A DNA stretch of 5,555 nt, from contig JANWKX010000004.1 of NCBI GenBank assembly GCA_025451145.1, positions 1-5,555 on the forward strand, read 5' to 3'. The translations under genes and the position numbers were made by a program. Source of the DNA: Vampirovibrionales bacterium. GTDB lineage: Bacteria > Cyanobacteriota > Vampirovibrionia > Vampirovibrionales > JAGQHJ01. Position 1 is the stretch's first letter; the number at the start of each line of letters is the position of its first letter. Shown here piece by piece: positions 1 through 5,555 of this stretch. The notes under the pieces were generated by a model. It ran no database searches. It was not told the DNA's origin and worked only from the letters and a program-made list of their open reading frames with translations.

Positions 1-56
1 AAGAATCTAAAAATGACTAGGCGAAGTAATGCGGTTCATGGGACTCAACTTCCCCC

Positions 57-86
57 AAGACACAGCGCCTGGAAATGAGGTATGAT
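57..86 (+). promoter_or_regulatory. Candidate sigma70-type promoter of the large AsmA-like gene
   Basis: A -10-like hexamer TATGAT (81-86, five of six matches to TATAAT) lies 18 bases after AAGACA (57-62, four of six matches to TTGACA). Transcription would start near 92-93, giving a leader of roughly 30 bases before the ATG at 124. There is no extended -10 TG. The site is in the right place for the long gene, but the -35 match is weak and such pairs also arise by chance. The gene could instead be co-transcribed from upstream of the window. Confidence 0.35.
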
Positions 87-123
87 AGAGTATTCCATCG
101 ATTGGGTGATGCCTTAGATTCCC

Positions 124-3100
124 ATGAAACACCGAAGACATCTTCGCATTGCTGCCTCAACCCTTATCCTGCTTACGGCATTGGTTTTTCTCGCCGGTCT
201 TATTATCGATCGCTTAATTCCAACTTATATCAACCTTAAAGCCCTAAAATACAAGATTGAGACCGCCATTGAGCAAACAACCGGCATACGGGCTAAAATT
301 CAAACACTGGAGATTCATCCCACCCTCTTTCATGGCGTAAAAGTCCTTTTTAACAACAATGTCCTGTTCGACCCTGCGGATATTAAAGTGGTTAAAGCTG
401 GGCAAGTTGAAGTGAATGTCCGGTATTGGCCTTTGATTTGGCATCGTAAAACCTCGATTTCAAGAGTCGCATTCTCGGATATCAAAGTCTATATTGGAGA
501 AAATAGCTTTTTATTTCGGATTAAACCGCCCAAAGTACCCTCAACGGAGGTATTTCTGAAGGACGCCCAACTCTCGCTGGAAAATTATGATGTCATCATC
601 GATCGCTATTTTGACAGTGTTAATCAATACGCTCTCCATGGTCATTTTTTGACGTTAAATCATTTTAAAAGCCATGTACCTTTGGAATTGGTCGGTACAG
701 GCCACGGGGATTTTGAAAATAACGGCGTCAAAAAACCGATCGGGGATCTAAATCTCCTGATCCGCGCCCCTCAATCTTTAGTCGATCATCCTCGTTTTAA
801 TTGGGAAGATCCTGAAAAAATCGATTTTGAGTTTTCCCATCTTGATCTTCAAACCTTGGCCACTATTATGAGAAGCTATGGCCTGCCGGTCAAAGCTTCT
901 GGACAAGTCCGCCAATTGGTCTTTGAACTGACCGAAAAAGATTTTCCGAAAATGATGAGGATTGAAGGTAGTACCCAGAAGAACGTTCCCTTTGAATTTG
1001 GGCAATACCATTTTGTATTTACGCCGGGTCGACTTCTGGCCAAGGCCCAGCTTCGAGCCAATCGACAGGGGCAACTCGAAGCCCTTAGGCATCTTTTAAT
1101 CAGCCTTCATAGCCGGAGCTATCACTTCCTGTTAGGGGGTAATATCCATCTCTCTCAACAGCTTGAAAACAGCCTGTTGGATCTGCATGCCCAAAGCGGG
1201 TGGCTCCCGATTTCGTCATTGAATGTCGCTCCTCATCTATTGCCCCCAAAAGTGCATTATCTATTAGGCTTGATCAATGGCAAATTCTCAACGTCCTTTG
1301 GATTAGTGGGCCGCGCCATTCACCCCGCTGTCACGGGAACTGTTCGTTTTAGCCAGGTAGGCATCAATAGCCCGAAGAAAAGGATCCCCCTGGCAAAAAA
1401 TATCAATGGGACAGTCCAACTCAATGCGTCCAAACAAGTTATGATTCAAAGAACCGTAGGCTACATTGCCAACGGCCCTTTTATGTTGAACGCACTGTTG
1501 GATTTGAAAAAACAGACAATTAAAGGCAGTTTGGGTACAGCCCGGATTCATCTTGGACCGCTTCAAGAGATCATTGAACTGCTCCTGGGACAGCCTGCTC
1601 AATTCGCAGGCCATCTCTCCGGGGAAATAGGCGGACATTTTCAGGCCCAAGGCCCCCTTAAAGCACCTCGAATATACGGCGATCTGAAATTAAACCAGGT
1701 TTCAATGACGCATCAGGCTCAACATCCCTTAAACCTCCTTAAAAACCTAAATGGGGGGCTCCACTTTGAGGGCCGTGCCATTCAATTCCGGAATCTCCAG
1801 GGATGGATGCCCAATGGACCCGTCCTTATAACCGGCTGGGTATTTCCGGATAAAAACCTGGTTAACCTGTTCGTGGGATTTAACAATATCAGCCTTCAAG
1901 CCCTTCAAATGAGTCTTCAAGATAGCCTGGCCTGGATAGACCGCTCAATACCATGGCTGAACGAGACCCAAATGACAGGAACGTTATCCGGACAAGCCCA
2001 TGTTTATGGATTGGCACAAAAACCAGCGGCGGATGGTACCCTGACAATCTCTAACGGAAAAGTCAGCTTACCCCAAAAAACCCTGGTCATGCATAGTATT
2101 TCAGGCGCTATTCAATTTAAACACTTTTCAATGATACTCCCTCAGCTCAGTGCCAATTTACAAGGCATCCCACTGGTGGCCTCGGGCAGCTTAAACCCCC
2201 GCTTGGATGAGATCAATCTTGATCTGGAAGCCCGGCATACGGATTTGTCACATTTATCCGATATCATTAAGCTTCTGATGCCTCAATTTGCAAATCTCTT
2301 TACAGCCAATGGCGCAGCCAATATTGGGCTTCAACTCAGAGGACATTTAAAAAATCCCACGATTACAGGCGCCATTGATTTTATGGGAAATCAACTAACT
2401 TACTTGCCTAAGCAAATCAGCTTGACGAATATCCAAGGCCGTCTGGAGATGAATCCTGTTGCCTATCTATTGCATAACATCCAAGGGCTTGCTCAAGGCA
2501 TTCCTGTCACCTTGAATGGGGAAATTCGCAAACAGTTTGAAGGCTATCAAATCGTTTTAACCTCCCGCAATGTTCCTGTTCAGACTGTCCTTCAAGCCAT
2601 TGAAGCCTATGAACCAGCTTGGCTAGAGCCCTTAAAACAACTGGCCTTTCATTCAGGCTGGGTGGATCTGAATTTAGAAATTGCAGATAGCCTCCCGAAT
2701 AAAGTGGGTGGTCATATTACCCTGAGAAACGCAACCCTCACGCCCAGCCGCCTTGGAATGCCTGTGGCAGTTAAATCCATTGAATATCACCTTGAGACGG
2801 GGCAACTGAAGACATCGCCCTGGGGCATCAAAGTTGCCGGTATACCGTTTACCGCCAATGGAACGGCCACTAAGGCAGGTTACCGGGTTCATGTTGAATC
2901 GGCTAAAATTCCCATCACCTTTGTTCGGGATCATCGCCGACAGCTGATGAGCCTTCTCTCAATGGCGGTGCCTGAGATCTATACCGCCCAGGGGGCCCTA
3001 AAACTGAGTGCTTTATTGACCAACACCGAAAATACGCTTGGAATTGAATTCCTCAATGCCGGGGCATCCTTACCGTCTCTTAAATTCCCGCTGTATGATA

Positions 3101-4929
3101 TTAATGGCTTAGTCAAACTCACGCTTGCCAAAGAGATTAAAGCCTATAGCGATCAACTGACCTTTCGTTACGGCAACAGCCCCATGAAATTGATGTTTGA
3201 TATCAATGGCCTGAAAGACATTTACCTGGAGGCCTCTGGCACCTTATCCCCTCTATTGATTAACGACTGGCTCCTGTCCAATAGCTCCAGTACGTTAGCC
3301 TACCTTGCTGTTCCGTTTGACATTAACCTGTCAGGTAAACTGAATAAACTTTATGGAGATGGTGCGGGGAATAATCTTCATGCCTTTTTAAACGTTAATG
3401 TCGCCTCGTTGTTTACCAATCCTGCATTGGAAAATCCCAGGGAAACCGGTGATGTCTCTTTAAATGAGGCCAACCTCAGTTCTGTTCTTCATTTGCAGGG
3501 TAATACCCTGAAGGTTGAACAAACCCGATTTAAAGTTGGTTCTGATGGCAGCGTTTTGCTCTCCGGCCTGATTCAAGATCTCTTTGATCCTGGGAGACGT
3601 AAAATGTCGCTCTCTCTGGATACGGCCCCGGATTTAAACCTGCGATCCGTGGCCGCCCAGTTGGGCACTAAAATCGTGGGGCAACTCGCTGGAACCGTTG
3701 GTGCCCACGTCATTTTCTCGAATGAAGGCAACCAATTGATGACCAAGGGCGATGTGACCCTGAACCATGTGAAATCCTCAGCGCTGGAGTTAGACGATCT
3801 TCAGGGAAAAATACTTTTAGAAGGCACAAAAGGCTTTTTAGACATCCAGCATATCCAAATCCCTGGTATAAACGTGGGCTTTACGGCAAGTATTGATGAT
3901 TTATCCCGTTATCCTCTACCCATCAGCAATTTTCATATGGCAGGACAACAGTTTATTGTCTCTCTTTATACGGAATGGATCTCTGATGTCATTGTCGGTC
4001 GGCTGAAACAAGGGATGTGGGAGCAATTTTTCCCCAACACCGGCAGATTAGGGATATTGCCTTTTGAGATCAAAAGCGGAACGCTAGATATTGTGGAAGG
4101 CATTATTAATAACCTGATTGTGACGAATTATCACAGCAATATTCGGGTTTATCCAACGACCTATTTTGAACTGGATAATGCATATGCCCATTCGGCTGGT
4201 GGAACAGTGACTGGGAGCTTTGCCATGAGCCCTCGCAATAATAATTTTATGATGGCCCATTTGAACATTGATAAAATGAAGGCAAACGCTGTTGCCCGCA
4301 TCTTATTAAATGTCACCAATGAAATTTTCGGCGATTTAAGTGGGACCATTGATTTCACTACGGAAGGCACGACCACAGACAGCTTATTATCGAATACAAA
4401 TGGTTCAGCGAATCTTCGGATTGATAATGGACGGCTTCCCACCATTGCCAAGGCAGAAAACTTATTCTTAGCGGCCAACACCATTTCTGGCGGACTCGCC
4501 AATCTGGATTTTAATAATTTGTTTCACCTCTTAACGCCCTTCAAAACCGAGTATTTTGCGCGTTTAACGGGGACCTTCAAGATGGTGGACGGCATTATCT
4601 ATACCGATGATATGACTTCTAAAGGTAAAAACATGGATTTAGTGGTCAGTGGTTGGATTCGGATGGTGGATGGTTACGCCAACCTGCTGGTTCGCGGTCA
4701 AGCGGATCAAAAACTCGGTGGGGCGTTAGGTCCCCTTGGAAACTTGAGCATCGGTCGTTTTCTTGGGATATTTCCGCCTCTTAGTAAAATTGTCGGGGTT
4801 GTCCCAGGCGTTGGCTTTATTCCAGGCTTTGGTGGCCCCCATGGTGGAAAAGGGCTAGCCTTTGAAGTGAAGATTCAGGGCCCAGCCGAAGACCCGGCAT
4901 CCATTAAGGATTTCCATTGGGTCAAATAG
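124..4929 (+). CDS. Giant AsmA/YhdP/TamB-like envelope protein, 1601 aa, probable intermembrane lipid-transfer bridge
   Basis: Seen: a basic N-terminus (KHRRHLR) and one hydrophobic segment at about residues 9-28 indicate a membrane anchor with its N-terminus in the cytoplasm and the rest in the periplasm. An AsmA-like N-terminal module follows (about 35-140). A long beta-rich region then repeats a loose unit of the form G-x-L-(4-6)-P-x-(I/V)-x-G-x-(L/I), clearest near residues 400-404, 510-519, 629-638 and 740-749. The last 200 residues match the AsmA-like C-terminal type: a GxLxIxxGRL-like stretch near 1427-1437 and a final GxxxxP strand near 1586-1591. Residues 1546-1571 are hydrophobic and Gly/Pro-rich. 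There is no cysteine anywhere. Family knowledge: AsmA-like proteins such as YhdP and TamB form long hydrophobic beta grooves linking the two membranes and move phospholipid. At 1601 residues this exceeds E. coli YhdP and TamB (about 1260). Start: an in-frame TAG at 115 makes 124 the first possible ATG. No clear Shine-Dalgarno is visible. The lipid-transfer role is inferred from the fold class; the exact subfamily is uncertain. Confidence 0.88.
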   Translation: MKHRRHLRIAASTLILLTALVFLAGLIIDRLIPTYINLKALKYKIETAIEQTTGIRAKIQTLEIHPTLFHGVKVLFNNNVLFDPADIKVVKAGQVEVNVRYWPLIWHRKTSISRVAFSDIKVYIGENSFLFRIKPPKVPSTEVFLKDAQLSLENYDVIIDRYFDSVNQYALHGHFLTLNHFKSHVPLELVGTGHGDFENNGVKKPIGDLNLLIRAPQSLVDHPRFNWEDPEKIDFEFSHLDLQTLATIMRSYGLPVKASGQVRQLVFELTEKDFPKMMRIEGSTQKNVPFEFGQYHFVFTPGRLLAKAQLRANRQGQLEALRHLLISLHSRSYHFLLGGNIHLSQQLENSLLDLHAQSGWLPISSLNVAPHLLPPKVHYLLGLINGKFSTSFGLVGRAIHPAVTGTVRFSQVGINSPKKRIPLAKNINGTVQLNASKQVMIQRTVGYIANGPFMLNALLDLKKQTIKGSLGTARIHLGPLQEIIELLLGQPAQFAGHLSGEIGGHFQAQGPLKAPRIYGDLKLNQVSMTHQAQHPLNLLKNLNGGLHFEGRAIQFRNLQGWMPNGPVLITGWVFPDKNLVNLFVGFNNISLQALQMSLQDSLAWIDRSIPWLNETQMTGTLSGQAHVYGLAQKPAADGTLTISNGKVSLPQKTLVMHSISGAIQFKHFSMILPQLSANLQGIPLVASGSLNPRLDEINLDLEARHTDLSHLSDIIKLLMPQFANLFTANGAANIGLQLRGHLKNPTITGAIDFMGNQLTYLPKQISLTNIQGRLEMNPVAYLLHNIQGLAQGIPVTLNGEIRKQFEGYQIVLTSRNVPVQTVLQAIEAYEPAWLEPLKQLAFHSGWVDLNLEIADSLPNKVGGHITLRNATLTPSRLGMPVAVKSIEYHLETGQLKTSPWGIKVAGIPFTANGTATKAGYRVHVESAKIPITFVRDHRRQLMSLLSMAVPEIYTAQGALKLSALLTNTENTLGIEFLNAGASLPSLKFPLYDINGLVKLTLAKEIKAYSDQLTFRYGNSPMKLMFDINGLKDIYLEASGTLSPLLINDWLLSNSSSTLAYLAVPFDINLSGKLNKLYGDGAGNNLHAFLNVNVASLFTNPALENPRETGDVSLNEANLSSVLHLQGNTLKVEQTRFKVGSDGSVLLSGLIQDLFDPGRRKMSLSLDTAPDLNLRSVAAQLGTKIVGQLAGTVGAHVIFSNEGNQLMTKGDVTLNHVKSSALELDDLQGKILLEGTKGFLDIQHIQIPGINVGFTASIDDLSRYPLPISNFHMAGQQFIVSLYTEWISDVIVGRLKQGMWEQFFPNTGRLGILPFEIKSGTLDIVEGIINNLIVTNYHSNIRVYPTTYFELDNAYAHSAGGTVTGSFAMSPRNNNFMMAHLNIDKMKANAVARILLNVTNEIFGDLSGTIDFTTEGTTTDSLLSNTNGSANLRIDNGRLPTIAKAENLFLAANTISGGLANLDFNNLFHLLTPFKTEYFARLTGTFKMVDGIIYTDDMTSKGKNMDLVVSGWIRMVDGYANLLVRGQADQKLGGALGPLGNLSIGRFLGIFPPLSKIVGVVPGVGFIPGFGGPHGGKGLAFEVKIQGPAEDPASIKDFHWVK

Positions 4930-4962
4930 CCCATAATATAAATCAATTGAGAGTCCCAATCA

Positions 4963-4994
4963 CCAGAACAAGACCCAATTGGGTCTTGTTCTGG
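4963..4994. terminator. Perfect 32-bp palindrome between convergent genes, probable bidirectional terminator hairpin
   Basis: The half-site CCAGAACAAGACCCAA is followed directly by its exact reverse complement. As RNA, either strand would fold into a 14-bp stem closed by an AATT loop. It starts 33 bases after the stop of the large gene and ends 39 bases before the stop of the convergent small gene, the usual place for a shared terminator. Neither strand has the T-run expected immediately after an intrinsic terminator, so it may act as a transcript-end stabiliser, as a factor-assisted terminator, or as a protein-binding site. Confidence 0.6.
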
Positions 4995-5033
4995 ATCACT
5001 ATTCAGTCTATCGGACAGGCTTAGCGATTGAGA

Positions 5034-5354
5034 TTACCAGTTAGAAAACCGGGAAAAGGCACCACGTTCTCTTAAATATTCAAAACCCATACCAGCAGCA
5101 CCGCCTAAGGCAGCACCCTTCATGGCGCCACCGACGCGATCGCCAGTCGGTGCAATAACGCCTCCTAGAATGGCCCCAAGGCCACCGCCAATGGCAGCCT
5201 TTTTGACATAGGGATGGTTGGCCAAAAATCCGCCATTATAATACTGGCTGTAACCATAGTAAGACGGGTAATAATAAGCGTATGCGGGCATAACACTGAA
5301 TCCCAACAACATCATCAGGGTGGCGAAAGAGATGAGTAATTGACGTACTTTCAT
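5034..5354 (-). CDS. Small secreted glycine-zipper protein with tyrosine-rich N-terminus
   Basis: Seen: this 106-residue protein begins with a classical signal peptide, with a basic start (MKVR), a hydrophobic core at about residues 6-22 and a likely signal peptidase I cut after A24-Y25-A26. The mature protein opens with a tyrosine-rich patch (residues 27-39, eight of thirteen are Tyr). Two GxxxG blocks follow: G56-G60-G64 and G76-G80-G84-G88, separated by a short polar turn (P69 to R73). The tail (92-106) is charged and aromatic. There is no cysteine, so it is not a lipoprotein, unlike SlyB or the Rickettsia 17-kDa antigen, which carry comparable zippers. Family knowledge: glycine zippers pack helices tightly in membranes or oligomers. 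Inferred: an envelope protein lying in or against a membrane as a helical hairpin; its specific function is unknown. The start is secured by an AAGGAGG seven bases upstream. The gene converges on the large AsmA-like gene and has its own leader. Confidence 0.85.
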   Translation of the reverse strand: MKVRQLLISFATLMMLLGFSVMPAYAYYYPSYYGYSQYYNGGFLANHPYVKKAAIGGGLGAILGGVIAPTGDRVGGAMKGAALGGAAGMGFEYLRERGAFSRFSNW

Positions 5355-5355
5355 G

Positions 5356-5488
5356 AGGGCTCCTCCTTGTCATTCAACTTGTTTTGAATGCATTGAAGTG
5401 GTTTTACTTTCTATTATTTCAATACGCCATTTCACTCAAAATGTTTCAATTTTTTTGCCCGTTTCAAAGGCCATTCAAGAAGAGCCCC
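5356..5488 (-). promoter_or_regulatory. Leader of the glycine-zipper gene with candidate alternative RNA structures
   Basis: Minus-strand leader of about 130 bases. Seen: CATTCAA (5384-5390) can pair with TTGAATG (5371-5377) across a six-base loop, forming a small hairpin two bases upstream of the Shine-Dalgarno. A second TTGAATG (5472-5478) at the far end of the leader could compete for the same CATTCAA. Overlapping it by two bases, GGGGCTCTTCTT (5477-5488) can pair with AGGAGGAGCCCT (5356-5367) over 12 consecutive positions, three of them G-U, which would cover the Shine-Dalgarno. This resembles an on/off translational switch, but no known riboswitch or thermometer family is recognised. The predicted transcript start near 5482-5485 could remove part of the distal element. 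The region otherwise shows no gene. Confidence 0.3.
5362..5368 (-). promoter_or_regulatory. Strong Shine-Dalgarno site of the glycine-zipper gene
   Basis: On the minus strand AAGGAGG ends seven bases before the ATG at 5354, a near-ideal match to the 16S rRNA tail at good spacing. It fixes the start codon. The large gene has no comparable site, so translation of the small protein is probably much stronger unless the leader masks this site. Confidence 0.9.
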
Positions 5489-5496
5489 TTTATAAT
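5468..5496 (+). promoter_or_regulatory. Possible divergent promoter reading out of the window
   Basis: A perfect TATAAT (5491-5496) lies on the plus strand and overlaps the minus-strand -10. The best -35 at 17-base spacing, AGGCCA (5468-5473), matches only three of six positions. Nothing downstream within the window (5497-5555) looks like a gene start, so any target would lie past the end. Confidence 0.18.
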
Positions 5497-5517
5497 GGAT
5501 CATGGGATTCATTTCAG
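5489..5517 (-). promoter_or_regulatory. Candidate sigma70-type promoter of the glycine-zipper gene
   Basis: On the minus strand CTGAAA (5512-5517, four of six matches to TTGACA) and TATAAA (5489-5494, five of six matches to TATAAT) are spaced by exactly 17 bases. The start would fall around 5482-5485, giving a leader of about 130 bases. The bases directly after the -10 are GGGGCTC, a GC-rich discriminator of the kind found at stringently controlled promoters; that regulatory reading is inference only. Confidence 0.4.
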
Positions 5518-5555
5518 TTGGGTACTTTAAATCACTATATTTTGTAAACAATAAT

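Noticed and set aside
1..78. Open plus-strand frame from the left edge to a TGA at 76-78, possibly the end of an upstream gene
   Set aside because: Only about 25 codons are visible, a stop-free run of that length is common by chance, and the translated residues match no family I recognise.
244..4502. Several minus-strand open frames of 61-115 codons inside the large gene
   Set aside because: All lie antisense to a continuous, domain-bearing 1601-codon frame, and none shows a signal, motif or plausible ribosome site.
5136..5143. GCGATCGC, the HIP1 octamer abundant in many cyanobacteria
   Set aside because: Only one copy was noticed, inside the coding sequence of the small gene. HIP1-rich genomes would usually show several in this length, so it does not support a cyanobacterial assignment.
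5384..5397. Imperfect palindrome TTGAATGCATTGAA as a repressor operator
   Set aside because: Its arms mismatch at one position each, it is short and AT-rich, and the same bases are better explained as part of the leader's hairpin.
5450..5456. Run of T on the plus strand as an intrinsic terminator tail
   Set aside because: No GC-rich hairpin precedes it on the plus strand, and no plus-strand gene ends nearby.
5353..5547. Plus-strand open frame of 64 codons at the right end
   Set aside because: It begins on the antisense of the small gene's start codon, has no ribosome site, and runs through that gene's leader and promoter. The translation has no recognisable domain, and its length is unremarkable for AT-rich non-coding DNA.

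Overview
The window looks like chromosomal DNA from a Gram-negative-type (diderm) bacterium of moderate base composition, in the mid-40s % GC by eye. The case for a diderm rests on gene content: one very large AsmA/YhdP/TamB-like envelope protein and one small secreted glycine-zipper protein, both typical of cells with an outer membrane. The phylum cannot be fixed from the sequence. A single copy of the cyanobacterial HIP1 octamer is not enough to decide it.

Layout. Positions 1-56 hold nothing I can assign. A weak sigma70-like promoter (57-86) precedes a 1601-residue plus-strand gene (124-4929). That gene encodes an N-terminally anchored protein whose periplasmic part is a long series of beta-rich AsmA-type units ending in an AsmA-like C-terminal domain. 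The plus-strand gene and the next one converge. Between them (4930-5033) lies a perfect 32-bp palindrome without a clear U-tract. On the minus strand, 5034-5354 encodes a 106-residue protein with a signal peptide, a tyrosine-rich mature N-terminus and two blocks of GxxxG repeats. It has an ideal Shine-Dalgarno sequence. The last ~200 bases (5355-5555) are non-coding. They hold the leader and a likely promoter of the small gene, plus a possible divergent promoter pointing out of the window.

How the parts may relate. AsmA-like proteins are thought to bridge the inner and outer membranes and carry phospholipid through a hydrophobic groove. The small protein probably sits in or against a membrane through its glycine zippers. 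The two genes converge, so they are not an operon, and any functional link is only inferred from both acting in the envelope.

The most interesting signals beyond the two genes are (i) the leader of the small gene, whose 5' part can pair over 12 positions with the Shine-Dalgarno region and which has competing CATTCAA/TTGAATG pairings, (ii) the perfect intergenic palindrome, and (iii) the unusual length and complete lack of cysteine of the large protein. I did not find evidence of a mobile element, CRISPR array, structural RNA gene or defence system.
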